DNA of 64,000 nt from Pseudoalteromonas sp. MM1 (GCF_030296835.1 NZ_AP027922.1:620001-684000), one strand, 5' to 3'; shown: positions 55,595-64,000, numbered from the stretch's first letter. Program-made: numbers and translations. The notes: generated by a model from the sequence alone, not told the origin.

Positions 55595-57418
55595 TTAATT
55601 GGTTGCTAGGTAGTTGCGAATTGCAGTTAAAAATTCGCCGCCATATTTGTTGAGTTTAGTAAAGCCAACGCCCGACACCTTTAAAAACTCGCTGTCGTTG
55701 GTAGGCATTAACTGCGCCATTTCGGCGAGGGTTTTATCGTTAAATACAACGTACGGCGGTACGTCGTCGGCATCAGCGAGCTCTTTACGCAGAGCCCGTA
55801 AGCGGGCAAATAGTTTTTTGTCGTAATTAAACTGCGCTAGTTTATCTTGGTATACGTGCTTAGCTTGCAAGCGAGGCTCGGCAAGTTGTAAGGCGTATTC
55901 ACTTTTAAGTACTGCGCGCGCTGCTTCGGTTAAGCGCAGCGAGGCACCTTGGGTAATATCTTGGCTTAATAAGCCTTGGTGTATAAGTTGGCGTAATATA
56001 CTGAGCCAAAATTCACTGCTTTTATCTTTACCTATACCATAAGTGCTGAGTTCGTGGTGGTTATTGTCGCGTATGCGGCTGGTATTGGCACCACGTAATA
56101 ACTCTACAATATAGCCTAAGCCAAAGCGCTGCCCTGCTCGGTATACACACGAAAGTGCTTGCTGTGCTACTAATGTGCCATCAAAGCTTTTTGGCGGATT
56201 AATGCAAATATCGCAGTTGCCACATTGCTCGCGTTTATACTCGCTAAAGTAATTTAATAATATTTGCCGACGACAGGTTTGCGCCTCGGCAAAACTGGCC
56301 ATGGCATTAAAACGCTGCTCTTCTACGCGGCGACGTTGCTCATCGTCTATGTCTTCAAAAAAGCGCCTAACGCGGCCTATATCGGCGGGATCAAAATACA
56401 TAATGGCTTCTGCGGCTAAGCCATCACGCCCAGCGCGACCGGTTTCTTGGTAGTAGGCTTCAATACTTTTTGGAATATCGTAATGTAGTACAAAACGCAC
56501 ATTTGGTTTATTTATGCCCATACCAAAGGCAACGGTCGCAACCACTATTTGAATGTCATCGCGGGCAAATCCGGTTTGCACAAATTGGCGTTGTTCATTG
56601 CTCATGCCTGCATGATACGCGGCGGCATTTAAACCTGCATCTGCTAGTTTTTCGGCAATGTCATCAACGCGTTTACGGCTGGTGCAGTAAATAATGCCAC
56701 TTTGATTTTTTTGCTCCTTTAAATAGCGCAGTAGTTGCGCCATGGGCTTGAACTTTTCTTCGATGGTGTAACGAATATTAGGCCTGTCGAAGCTGCCGGT
56801 ATGTATATAGGGCTGTTGTAATTTTAATTGCTCAACTATATCAAAGCGTGTGGCTTTATCAGCCGTGGCGGTCAGTGCCATCATAGGCACATGATGGAAG
56901 CGTTGTTTAAGCTCATTTAATCTAAAGTAATGCGGTCTAAAGTCGTGCCCCCAATGCGATACGCAATGTGCTTCGTCAATTGCAAATAAGCTAATATTTA
57001 AGTGGCTTAGTCGTTCAGTAAATTCATGCTGAAGTACTTTTTCAGGGGCAACATACAGTAATTTTATTAGCCCTTGGTGCAGTTGCTGGTACACTAATTG
57101 TTGCTCTTCGCGAGCCAAGCTATTGTTAATATAAGCGGCTTTTACACCTAGTGCTTGCAGTTGCGTTACTTGGTCTTGCATGAGCGAGATAAGCGGAGAA
57201 ATAACCACGGTAACACCATCAAGCACTAAAGCAGGTACTTGATAACACACAGACTTACCACCGCCTGTAGGTAATAGTACTAATGAGTCTTGGCCGTTTA
57301 TAGCTGCGTCGATAACGGCTTTTTGGCCATCGCGAAACTCGCTGTAGCCAAACACTTGTTTAAGAACCGTGTCGGGCTTGCGGACCAATGTGCTAGGTGT
57401 TGGGATTAGAGTATTCAT
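55595..57418 (-). CDS. recQ: ATP-dependent DNA helicase RecQ
   Basis: A 607-residue SF2 helicase (609 in E. coli). Walker A is LPTGGGKS, the DEAH box is AIDEAHCVSHWGHDFRP, and helicase motif VI is QETGRAGRDG. The RQC zinc-binding cysteines follow (CRRQILL... CGNCDIC), and an HRDC domain ends the protein. RecQ acts in RecFOR recombination and fork repair. DUF3630 follows in the same operon. Confidence 0.97.
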   Translation of the reverse strand: MNTLIPTPSTLVRKPDTVLKQVFGYSEFRDGQKAVIDAAINGQDSLVLLPTGGGKSVCYQVPALVLDGVTVVISPLISLMQDQVTQLQALGVKAAYINNSLAREEQQLVYQQLHQGLIKLLYVAPEKVLQHEFTERLSHLNISLFAIDEAHCVSHWGHDFRPHYFRLNELKQRFHHVPMMALTATADKATRFDIVEQLKLQQPYIHTGSFDRPNIRYTIEEKFKPMAQLLRYLKEQKNQSGIIYCTSRKRVDDIAEKLADAGLNAAAYHAGMSNEQRQFVQTGFARDDIQIVVATVAFGMGINKPNVRFVLHYDIPKSIEAYYQETGRAGRDGLAAEAIMYFDPADIGRVRRFFEDIDDEQRRRVEEQRFNAMASFAEAQTCRRQILLNYFSEYKREQCGNCDICINPPKSFDGTLVAQQALSCVYRAGQRFGLGYIVELLRGANTSRIRDNNHHELSTYGIGKDKSSEFWLSILRQLIHQGLLSQDITQGASLRLTEAARAVLKSEYALQLAEPRLQAKHVYQDKLAQFNYDKKLFARLRALRKELADADDVPPYVVFNDKTLAEMAQLMPTNDSEFLKVSGVGFTKLNKYGGEFLTAIRNYLATN

Positions 57419-57552
57419 CGGCGGCTATTTTAGTGTTTTTTTTATGGGATGTCTTTAGCTTAGCGGTAAATGATTTAATTAGTGCCTCGTGGTTTTGCTT
57501 CAGGTATGCTTAATTCGTCATACCAGTGTTAATTTAAACATAGAGAATAATA

Positions 57553-58008
57553 ATGAATAAAGAAATGTTAATTGAACAAGTTGGCGCACTGTTTGTAAAC
57601 GGCATGCCATTTAATCAGTTTTTAAATATCTCGGTAGAGTCGCTTAGCCCTGAGCAAGCTAAAATTACCTTCCCATGGCAGGATGTATTTATAGGCAACC
57701 CTGCGCAAAAAATTCTTCACGGCGGTATTATATCAGCGGTGCTCGATAATGTGGGCGGCATGCTTGCAGCAGCCAGTGTTATCGATAAGTTAACCGACTT
57801 AGACATTCCTAGCGTACAGCAAAAGCTAGCTACCTTAGGCACTATTGATTTACGCACAGATTATTTACGCCCTGGTAAAGGGGAGATATTTACAGCCAGT
57901 GCTACTTTGATACGCTCTGGTAATAAAGTGTGTGTATGTAGAATGGAGCTGCACAACGAAAAGGCAATACAAATTGCTTATGGCACCGGTACGTATTTAG
58001 TTGGCTAA
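57553..58008 (+). CDS. PaaI/YiiD-like thioesterase (hotdog fold)
   Basis: A 151-residue single hotdog-fold protein. The family block ILHGGIISAVLDNVGGMLA includes HGG followed by the D of the catalytic helix, and DLRTDYLRPGKGE is the second strand motif. It should hydrolyse acyl-CoA thioesters; the acyl group is not predictable. It stands alone between recQ (divergent) and rarD. A half copy of the palindromic repeat lies just after it. Confidence 0.85.
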   Translation: MNKEMLIEQVGALFVNGMPFNQFLNISVESLSPEQAKITFPWQDVFIGNPAQKILHGGIISAVLDNVGGMLAAASVIDKLTDLDIPSVQQKLATLGTIDLRTDYLRPGKGEIFTASATLIRSGNKVCVCRMELHNEKAIQIAYGTGTYLVG

Positions 58009-58037
58009 AGTTGTTAAAATAAATTGTCTTGCGTTTA

Positions 58038-58085
58038 GGTTTACTCGCCTCAAAATAAATCACTTAATAGCGCAAATTGATATAA
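58038..58085. repeat. Half copy of the palindromic repeat
   Basis: The core CCTCAAAATAAATCACTT (58048-58065) differs by one base from the right arm of the full element near 4833, and the next 20 bases remain similar up to TATAA. The left arm is missing. It is probably a decayed copy. Confidence 0.6.
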
Positions 58086-58119
58086 ACTGTCGGCCTTTTA
58101 GTATTAGTAAGTATTATAT

Positions 58120-59037
58120 ATGTCGATTGCAAACGAGCAGCGTAAAGGCGGCATTTTTGCCTGTTTAGCTTTTTTAATGTGGGGCCTCGCGCCTATTTAT
58201 TTCAAACAAATACAGCATGTTTCTGCCTTTGAAATTTTAACTCACCGTGTTGTCTGGTCTGTGGTTTTTTTAGTGCTTGTGGTTAGTGTGCTTAAATATT
58301 GGGATAAAGTTAAGCGTATAGTTGCTCAGCCAAAAATTATTTTAATGTTAGTGCTTACCTCCTCTATACTGGGCTTTAATTGGGGGTTGTTTATTTGGGC
58401 TGTTAACAATAACCATATGCTTGATGCCAGTTTAGGGTATTACATTAACCCACTACTTAATGTGCTGTTGGGCATGCTATTTTTAGGTGAGCGGCTGCGA
58501 AAATTACAAGGGTTTGCGGTGTTTTTAGCCTTTGCTGGCGTGCTACTGCAATTGGTCAGTTTTGGCTCGTTTCCGGTGGTGGCGTTTTCGCTTGCAACGT
58601 CTTTTGCTATTTATGGCTTACTGCGTAAAAAGTTACCTGTTGAAGCGCTGCCAGGCATTTTACTCGAAGCGCTAATTTTATTGCCGGTTGCATTAATTTA
58701 CTGGTGGGTAATGGCACCAACGCCTACTTCCGATTTAGCCCTAAACGATTGGCATACCAATGCGCTGTTAATTAGTGCCGGTATTATTACTACCTTGCCG
58801 CTGCTTTGCTTTACCGGAGCGGCCAAGCGTTTGCAGTACACAACATTGGGCTTTTTTCAGTACATAGGGCCAAGCTTAATGTTTATGCTTGCTGTGGTGT
58901 TTTACGATGAAGTGTTTGATGCAGAGCGAGTGATTACATTTGCCTGTATTTGGAGTGCACTGGCTATATTTACGTGGGACTCTTATCATCAATCACGTAA
59001 GCGTAAAAAGGCGGCTATAACTGCCGCCGAAGTTTAA
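58120..59037 (+). CDS. rarD: EamA-family transporter RarD
   Basis: A 305-residue ten-helix membrane protein with two EamA halves. Features are MWGLAPIYFKQIQHVSAFEI at the front, HRVVWS, a LGYYINPLLNVLLGM block and QYIGPSLMFMLAV, all typical of RarD. RarD proteins were named for chloramphenicol resistance, but the natural substrate is unclear; a metabolite exporter role is likely. Confidence 0.92.
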   Translation: MSIANEQRKGGIFACLAFLMWGLAPIYFKQIQHVSAFEILTHRVVWSVVFLVLVVSVLKYWDKVKRIVAQPKIILMLVLTSSILGFNWGLFIWAVNNNHMLDASLGYYINPLLNVLLGMLFLGERLRKLQGFAVFLAFAGVLLQLVSFGSFPVVAFSLATSFAIYGLLRKKLPVEALPGILLEALILLPVALIYWWVMAPTPTSDLALNDWHTNALLISAGIITTLPLLCFTGAAKRLQYTTLGFFQYIGPSLMFMLAVVFYDEVFDAERVITFACIWSALAIFTWDSYHQSRKRKKAAITAAEV

Positions 59038-59125
59038 TACCTATGCGTAATAATAGTTAATTATTTTGAGGAGCTAAACATGGCGTTAGCTATCGTTATG
59101 TTTAATCCTCAAAATAGAATACTAG
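59038..59125. repeat. Short copy of the palindromic repeat
   Basis: A left segment matching the start of the 4660 element, base for base at most positions (TACC.AT.CG.AATAATA..), is followed by a hairpin of ATTTTGAGGAGCTAAACATG with its near-complement ending at 59117. The central part of the full element is missing. It lies directly after the rarD stop codon. Confidence 0.7.
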
Positions 59126-59156
59126 TTTAGGCAAGTTGATAAAATAGTGTGAAGGT

Positions 59157-60392
59157 TTAGCTTATTACTTTATTGCGGCCGGTTTCTTTTGCATCATATA
59201 GTTTTAAATCGGCCTGTTTAAGTAGCTCATCTATTTGGTAAATAGGGCCGCTTGCAAAACCAATAGAAATTGTAAATTTAATTTTTTCTTGGCTAAATTC
59301 TTGGCTATTAAGCTCTATAAATTGCCTAAATCCTTCAAGGCGTTTTAGCGCTTGCGCTGTGGTTGCATCAGTAAAGTAAACGGCAAATTCTTCACCACCT
59401 AAGCGAGCGACTAACTGCTTTTCAAAGTACTTTTTAAAACACACCGCCAATCCTTTGAGGACTTCATCGCCAGCATCGTGGCCGTATGTATCGTTAATCG
59501 ATTTAAAATGGTCTATATCAAGCATGGCAAGCGCGCCATCTTGATTCGATTTTTTTAAATACTTGAGTGACTTGCTCGACTCTTCAAAAAAGTAGCGGCG
59601 ATTAGGTAGTTTTGTTAAGTAGTCGGTATTTGCTTGGCGTTTAATTGTTGCTATTTGTTCAAGCATGTCGACGTTTTGGCTTAGTCGACAGTAAAACTCT
59701 TCGCTGTTAAAGGGTTTATGGAGGTAGTCATTAGCACCATTTTTTAAAAATAGGCTCGATAACGCTGATGAGTCGGCACCCGAAATACCGATAATGGCTT
59801 TTTCGTCATTACTGTAAAGTCTGCGAATTTCAGCGCATAACTCATCACCATTCATGTTTGGCATTTCGTTATCGGTAATAATAACAGCCACGTCTTTTTG
59901 GCTTTCAAGTACCTCTAGCGCGTCTTTGCCGTCCTTTGCCTCGAGTATTTGATACTTATGGCGTTTTAGTAAATTGCAAATATATTTACGTGTAGAGGTG
60001 GAGTCGTCGACGACCAACACTTTTACGTTTTCGTTACGTGGTAAACGGCTTAGTTGTTTTTCTAGGTATTGGTAAGCTTGTTTGTTTTCTTTGATTATGT
60101 AATCAATTATTGGGTACTTTTCTACTGTGTCGCGAGTTTGTTTATCTATGTTACCTGTCATTACGATGGTAGGAATGTCGGCATTAATAGTATGCGGAAT
60201 CGCCTCTCCCGCGGGAGCATCAGGGAGGATAAAATCAACAACGGCACAAAAGTAGCTATTGTGTTTTATTAACTCTTTGGTTGCCGCTAAAGATTTGGCT
60301 ATGTCTACTTCGTAGCCCGCTTTAAGCGCGATATGCTTTTGCACACGCGCTATAGTAGGCGTATCTTCAACTATGAGTATTTTTCGCGTCAC
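59157..60392 (-). CDS. Response regulator with two receiver domains and GGDEF output
   Basis: A 411-residue protein from the GTG at 60392 (AAGG seven bases upstream). The first receiver has VED, VVDFILP, an MTG Thr and IIKE. The second has VVDDS, IITDNEMP, GISG and LHKPF, so both appear able to take phosphate. The GGDEF domain has MLDIDHFK and GGEEF at 332-336; no RxxD I-site precedes it. It should make c-di-GMP, with input from two phosphorylation events. The domain order resembles PleD. It has no kinase gene nearby. Confidence 0.93.
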   Translation of the reverse strand: MTRKILIVEDTPTIARVQKHIALKAGYEVDIAKSLAATKELIKHNSYFCAVVDFILPDAPAGEAIPHTINADIPTIVMTGNIDKQTRDTVEKYPIIDYIIKENKQAYQYLEKQLSRLPRNENVKVLVVDDSTSTRKYICNLLKRHKYQILEAKDGKDALEVLESQKDVAVIITDNEMPNMNGDELCAEIRRLYSNDEKAIIGISGADSSALSSLFLKNGANDYLHKPFNSEEFYCRLSQNVDMLEQIATIKRQANTDYLTKLPNRRYFFEESSKSLKYLKKSNQDGALAMLDIDHFKSINDTYGHDAGDEVLKGLAVCFKKYFEKQLVARLGGEEFAVYFTDATTAQALKRLEGFRQFIELNSQEFSQEKIKFTISIGFASGPIYQIDELLKQADLKLYDAKETGRNKVIS

Positions 60393-60479
60393 GTAATAAC
60401 CTTGTTTGATATTTTGCAAAATTGTTTGCTTATACAAGTTGTAACTGTTAAAACGCAAAAAAGCAAATAAGTTAGAGGC

Positions 60480-60854
60480 TTATACGCTATCAGACTCGCT
60501 ATAATCTTCTTGGCTTATTGGCATTGGCCCTGACATTTTTGAGCGACCAAAAAGTGTATGAAACTTAGTTTTACAGGTTGTTAGTTTTAAATATTTAACC
60601 CACGCTTTTTCGATTGGGTTTGTAGGCTCTTTACTATCACAAACTACGTCAACAAATTGCTCTTGTAGGGCATTTTGTGGCGCTAAAGTTTTATTATAAA
60701 GCCCTTTTAGTACAACACCGTGTTGCTCTAATATGCTGGCTTCTAATAAGGTAAAGTTTCCGCTGCGGCTAAACCCGCGAGGAAAGTTTTGATCATCATA
60801 AAATTGACGTTGGCTAACAAACGCTTGGCGAAGTAGTGAAATATCGTTGCTCAT
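60480..60854 (-). CDS. maoP: Macrodomain Ori organisation protein MaoP (DUF413)
   Basis: A 124-residue protein of the DUF413 (YifE) family. YDDQNFPRGFSRSGNFTL and ILEQHGVVLKGL, then NPIEKAWVKYLKLT, are family blocks. In E. coli MaoP with the maoS site organises the Ori macrodomain. It is divergent from hdfR, as in E. coli, which supports the call. A maoS-like site could lie in the 90-bp gap, but I cannot identify it. Confidence 0.92.
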   Translation of the reverse strand: MSNDISLLRQAFVSQRQFYDDQNFPRGFSRSGNFTLLEASILEQHGVVLKGLYNKTLAPQNALQEQFVDVVCDSKEPTNPIEKAWVKYLKLTTCKTKFHTLFGRSKMSGPMPISQEDYSESDSV

Positions 60855-60944
60855 AACTGTATCCTCATACCCTGTTTATTGCTGGAGTATGATGCAAGTT
60901 TGACAATTTATTAAACAAGTTATTTTTATCGTGAGGATAAAAAA

Positions 60945-61814
60945 TTGGATATAGATTTATTAAAAACATTTGTAGAGGTTGTGCGCACGCGTCACTTTGG
61001 TAAAGCGGCTGAAAACCTGTATATCACGCAATCGGCAGTAAGCTTTCGAATTCGCCAGTTAGAGCAGGGGCTGGGTGTAAACTTGTTTATTCGCCAGCGT
61101 AACAACATTCAATTAACGGCGCCAGGAGAGCGATTACTTCCGCATGCTAAAATGATCATCACCGGCATGCAGCGCGCCAAAGTGGATGTGGCACTTGCCG
61201 ATAACATGCACAAGCAAATAAGTTTAGCGGGTACGCCTAATATATGGGATGCGTTTTTACAATTTGGTATTACTAATATTGTTTCGGCTATGCCTGGGGT
61301 GTCGTTGGTCGCTGAGGTTAAAGCCCAACAAGAAAGCACGCGGTTATTGTTAGAGCGTACGCTTGATTTAGCCATATTATTTGACCCCCCTAAAGTAGAC
61401 GAGCTGGTGGTTGAGCGAATTTGCGAGCTGCCAATTATTCCGGTAAGTGGCTATGACACGGCCACAAACGAGAACTTTTTTGATAATCAATATGTATACG
61501 TTGATTGGGGCACAACTTTTTCATTATGGCATGCGCGTCAGTTTACCGGTAAAACGCCACCCTATTTTAGAACCAGTACGGGGCGTATTGCGCTGGATTT
61601 AATCCTTCAGTGTGGTGGCAGTGCGTTTATCCCCGAGGTACTTGTTGAGTCTCATTTAGAAAAAGGAGAGCTGTTTCATGTAAAAGATGTAGAGCATACT
61701 TCGCGTGATATTTTTGTGGCCTACCACAGAGACAACGACCAAAAAGAGTTAATAGAAACCTTGATCAACTTACTGCCTAAAATAAATGCTTATCAGCCTA
61801 TTGATGAACATTAA
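60945..61814 (+). CDS. hdfR: LysR-family transcriptional regulator HdfR
   Basis: A 289-residue LysR-type regulator. The N-terminal winged helix (MDIDLLKTFVEVVRTRHFGK, SAVSFRIRQLEQGLG) and the C-terminal effector domain are complete. In E. coli HdfR represses flhDC and its gene is divergent from yifE/maoP; the same arrangement here identifies it. Its target genes in this organism are unknown. Confidence 0.9.
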   Translation: MDIDLLKTFVEVVRTRHFGKAAENLYITQSAVSFRIRQLEQGLGVNLFIRQRNNIQLTAPGERLLPHAKMIITGMQRAKVDVALADNMHKQISLAGTPNIWDAFLQFGITNIVSAMPGVSLVAEVKAQQESTRLLLERTLDLAILFDPPKVDELVVERICELPIIPVSGYDTATNENFFDNQYVYVDWGTTFSLWHARQFTGKTPPYFRTSTGRIALDLILQCGGSAFIPEVLVESHLEKGELFHVKDVEHTSRDIFVAYHRDNDQKELIETLINLLPKINAYQPIDEH

Positions 61815-61934
61815 ATAACGACTATGATTTTTAAAGAGGTTGAATAGGTACAATTTTGTTTATTAAATATTCATGTCGGTTTGTTTTCAGAATTTAGACA
61901 CTTTTATTAAAATAAAAAGACAAAAATGTTTCCT

Positions 61935-61952
61935 TTGTAATATATCTGTCAT
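61935..61952 (+). promoter_or_regulatory. Pho-box-like PhoB binding site upstream of the porin gene
   Basis: TTGTAATATATCTGTCAT matches the E. coli Pho box consensus (CTGTCATAWAWCTGTCAY) at 16 of 18 positions, with a perfect second half-site. A third half-site-like CGGTGAC begins 11 bases after the second. The site is 61 bases upstream of the porin ATG, where PhoB would replace a -35 element. Confidence 0.6.
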
Positions 61953-62012
61953 TTAACGGTGACAAACTGCAGCTGTTTTAAAAATTAGTCTTGTGATTAT
62001 CGAGGAAATAAC

Positions 62013-62945
62013 ATGAATTTTGTAAAATCGAGCTTATGCGTTGCTTTAGTAAGTGGTTTATCTTTTAGTGCGCTTGCAGACGTTGATGTATACGGTAAAG
62101 CTAATGTTACTGTGCAATCGTCTGATGATGGTGAAGGGTCTTTCACTGAAATTAAAAGTAATGCATCTCGCTTTGGCCTAAAAGGATCTGAAAAGATTAC
62201 TGATGGATTAGAAGCAGTTTATAAGTTTGAGTTTCAAGTTGATGTATCTGATGCTGACTCGAAAGGTGATAATGACGACAATATTTCTGCACGTAACCAG
62301 TACGTAGGTTTAAAAGGTGCCTATGGTCAAGTTGTTGTGGGTCGTAACGATACAGCGCTTAAACAATCACAAGGTAAGTTAGATTTATTTAATGACCTTG
62401 AAGGCGATATTAAAAATGTTTTTAAAGGTGAAAACCGCTTAGGTGATTCGATCACTTATACATCTAAAAGCTACGAAGGCTTTAAAGTACTTGCTACATT
62501 TATTGCCGAAGACGATGTAGATGCAGATAACGGTTATTCAATGGCAGTGACCTACGGTGACTCAGCGCTTAAAAAGAGTGCGGTATACGCCTCGGTTGCA
62601 GCTGATAGCGAAGTAAATGGTTACGATGTAGTACGTGCGTCAATTCAAGGTAAAGTAGAGAGCTTTAAATTAGGCGCTATGTACCAAACTCAAGAAAAAG
62701 TAGACGGTAGCGCAGAAGCAGACGGCTATTTATTAAACGCAGCCTACAGCATGGGTAAAAACACATTTAAAGTGCAATATCAAGCAATGGACTTTGATGA
62801 CAGTGATGACAAAACGGCAGTTTCTGTAGGTGTTGATCATAAATTAAATAAAAACATTAAAGTATTTGGTTTTTACTCAAGCTTCGATATGGACAACAAT
62901 GTTGACCAAGACTACGTTGGCCTAGGTATAGAATACAAGTTTTAA
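62013..62945 (+). CDS. Gram-negative porin
   Basis: A 310-residue outer membrane porin. The signal peptide ends in SALA (about 1-22), and the mature part begins DVDVYGKANVTVQS, contains FGLKGSEKITDGLEAVYKFE and VGLKGAYGQVVVGRND, and finishes in a beta-strand with terminal Phe (YKF), all standard for OmpC/PhoE-type porins. It forms a 16-stranded diffusion channel. A Pho-box-like site suggests induction by phosphate starvation, which would make it functionally akin to PhoE. A strong terminator follows. Confidence 0.92.
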   Translation: MNFVKSSLCVALVSGLSFSALADVDVYGKANVTVQSSDDGEGSFTEIKSNASRFGLKGSEKITDGLEAVYKFEFQVDVSDADSKGDNDDNISARNQYVGLKGAYGQVVVGRNDTALKQSQGKLDLFNDLEGDIKNVFKGENRLGDSITYTSKSYEGFKVLATFIAEDDVDADNGYSMAVTYGDSALKKSAVYASVAADSEVNGYDVVRASIQGKVESFKLGAMYQTQEKVDGSAEADGYLLNAAYSMGKNTFKVQYQAMDFDDSDDKTAVSVGVDHKLNKNIKVFGFYSSFDMDNNVDQDYVGLGIEYKF

Positions 62946-62970
62946 GCGTTGCTTAAACACTCCCTTTATT

Positions 62971-63000
62971 AACCGCGCTCTGATGAGCGCGGTTTTTTTT
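62971..63000 (+). terminator. Rho-independent terminator of the porin gene
   Basis: A ten-pair perfect stem (AACCGCGCTC with GAGCGCGGTT), a TGAT loop and six further T residues. Confidence 0.94.
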
Positions 63001-63015
63001 CTTTAAATTATTTAC

Positions 63016-63172
63016 TTACCCGCCCATAATAGACCCTCATTTGGAATGGGGTGAAATTCCTCAACTATTCCCGTAACTGTAATTAGCACCAGGCTTTAAG
63101 TCAGATACAAATGAAACATATCAATCAGCTTGAGAAGTGCTAGATTGGTATACTTTTTTAACGGGCGGGTAA
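63016..63172 (+). ncRNA. Cobalamin (AdoCbl) riboswitch
   Basis: Conserved blocks are in the expected order: GGTGAAATTCC (63050-63060), CCCGTAACTGTAA (63070-63082, normally CCCGCAACTGTRA) and AAGTCAGATAC (63098-63108, matching the B12 box). A perfect 10-bp complementarity between TTACCCGCCC (63016-63025) and GGGCGGGTAA (63163-63172) closes the domain. It lies 70 bases upstream of a B12-transporter-like ATPase gene and should repress it when B12 is abundant. Confidence 0.85.
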
Positions 63173-63242
63173 ACTCATTTTTATTGATGCACTAGCTTTT
63201 TAGCTTTGTGTTAGTGAGTGCACGCTTTCTAAGGACTCACTT

Positions 63243-64000
63243 TTGCAAACTACGTTAGCGCCAAATACACCCTTGTTAAATGTTAAAAATGTGTCGTGGG
63301 AAGTCGATAACCGCGTCATTTTAAATAATATTAATTTACGCATAGCTAAGGGTAAGTTTGTTGGCTTAATTGGCCCAAATGGGGCGGGTAAGTCGAGTCT
63401 ACTGCGCTGTTTGTATCGCTTTAATAAACCCACCGTTGGTAACGTTACCTTTAATCAGCAGGATATTTGGCAGCTTAAAAATGAAGACTACGCAAAATAT
63501 GTTGCTGTGGTGCTACAAGAAACACCTGCGCAATTTAACCTCACATTATTTGATGTGGTTGCCCTTGGGCTTACGCCCCATAAATCTTTATTTAGCGCCA
63601 CCACCCACAACGATAAACAAAAAATAACACAGGCTATAAAAACCGTAGGACTTGAGCACCAGTGTAAGCAAAATTTTGAGTCGCTTTCGGGGGGCGAAAA
63701 GCAGCGTGCGTTGATTGCCCGCGCCATAGTGCAGCAACCGCAATTACTCATCATGGATGAGCCAACCAGTCATTTAGACGTTAAATACCAAATACAAGTG
63801 ATGGAACTGGCAAAATCGCTAGGGGTCACTGTGTTTGCCTCATTTCATGATTTAAATTTAGCGGCCGCTATGTGCGATGAGCTGGTGGTTATTAATAAAG
63901 GCAAAATAACACATACAGGCTCGCCTGCGCAGGTACTTAGTGAGGACATGCTAGCAGATATTTTTGGGGTATGTGCGCGCGTAACTTGCCATCCACAGCG
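63243..64000 (+). CDS. ABC transporter ATPase, BtuD-like, 3' end outside window
   Basis: The frame is open from a TTG at 63243 (AAGGA seven bases upstream) to the window edge, 252 codons without a stop, so the gene is truncated. Walker A is GPNGAGKS (44-51), the signature LSGGEKQR, Walker B LLIMDEP and the H-loop SFHDLN. The pattern is that of the siderophore/vitamin B12 importer ATPases (FecE, BtuD, HmuV). The cobalamin riboswitch upstream points to B12 uptake, with permease and binding-protein genes expected beyond the window. Confidence 0.88.
   Translation, partial: MQTTLAPNTPLLNVKNVSWEVDNRVILNNINLRIAKGKFVGLIGPNGAGKSSLLRCLYRFNKPTVGNVTFNQQDIWQLKNEDYAKYVAVVLQETPAQFNLTLFDVVALGLTPHKSLFSATTHNDKQKITQAIKTVGLEHQCKQNFESLSGGEKQRALIARAIVQQPQLLIMDEPTSHLDVKYQIQVMELAKSLGVTVFASFHDLNLAAAMCDELVVINKGKITHTGSPAQVLSEDMLADIFGVCARVTCHPQ

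Noticed and set aside
63370..63754. Short open frames on both strands within the final ABC ATPase gene
   Set aside because: The real frame starts at 63243, contains all ABC motifs and simply has no stop within the window.
1..64000. Search for CRISPR arrays, tRNA or rRNA genes, insertion sequences, prophage or defence genes
   Set aside because: No direct-repeat arrays, cloverleaf-like sequences, transposase, integrase or known defence proteins were seen by reading. A tRNAscan or profile search would be the decisive check.

Overview
The window looks like core chromosome of a marine gammaproteobacterium of the Alteromonadales, most probably Pseudoalteromonas. The basis is the AT-rich base composition, gene orders shared with Vibrio and E. 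coli (tolC/nudF/DUF1249/cpdA/yqiA/parE, rsmE/gshB/yqgE/ruvX, pilTU divergent from yggS/proC/yggT, maoP divergent from hdfR), a secreted PL18 alginate lyase of the type known from Pseudoalteromonas, and abundant c-di-GMP signalling. This assignment is an inference from reading; no database search was possible. No rRNA, tRNA, CRISPR array, prophage, transposase or defence island is visible.

Layout. 1-4.2 kb: the tail of a hybrid histidine kinase (PAS-PAS-HK-REC-HPt) overlapping a REC-GGDEF diguanylate cyclase. 4.2-9.4 kb: small and metabolic genes (DUF3192 lipoprotein, 2-hydroxyacid dehydrogenase, PlsC-like acyltransferase, DUF1289, periplasmic binding protein, GNAT), with a 209-bp inverted-repeat element at 4660-4868. 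9.4-13.9 kb: a 1502-residue beta-propeller/PAS/GGDEF/EAL sensor. 13.9-20.9 kb: potassium channel, PatZ-type acetyltransferase, SIMPL protein, a small ankyrin-like protein and a DUF885 lipoprotein. 21-32 kb: hemW-rdgB-DUF4426 and yggT-proC-yggS on the minus strand, pilT-pilU on the plus strand, then ruvX-yqgE-gshB-rsmE and two membrane or unknown genes. 32-47.2 kb: glnE, a TcpQ-domain protein, an LpxL-type acyltransferase, tolC, the nudF-to-parC run (DNA topoisomerase IV), plsC and rraB. 47.2-49 kb: a 670-bp AT-rich control region and the alginate lyase. 49-57.4 kb: ZntB-like transporter, the rimK cluster, a small MscS channel, a BamA/TamA-like barrel, and recQ with DUF3630. 57.5-64 kb: thioesterase, rarD, REC-REC-GGDEF regulator, maoP/hdfR, a porin with a Pho-box-like sequence, and a cobalamin riboswitch ahead of a truncated BtuD-like ABC ATPase.

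The most informative non-coding signals are: (1) the palindromic dispersed repeat with one full and two partial copies; (2) four identical 7-mers around the candidate promoter of the alginate lyase; (3) the Pho box at the porin; (4) the B12 riboswitch; (5) a terminator-like hairpin placed just before the acyltransferase at 6.4 kb. I did not find a convincing new multi-gene system. Most of the window is conserved housekeeping and signalling DNA.
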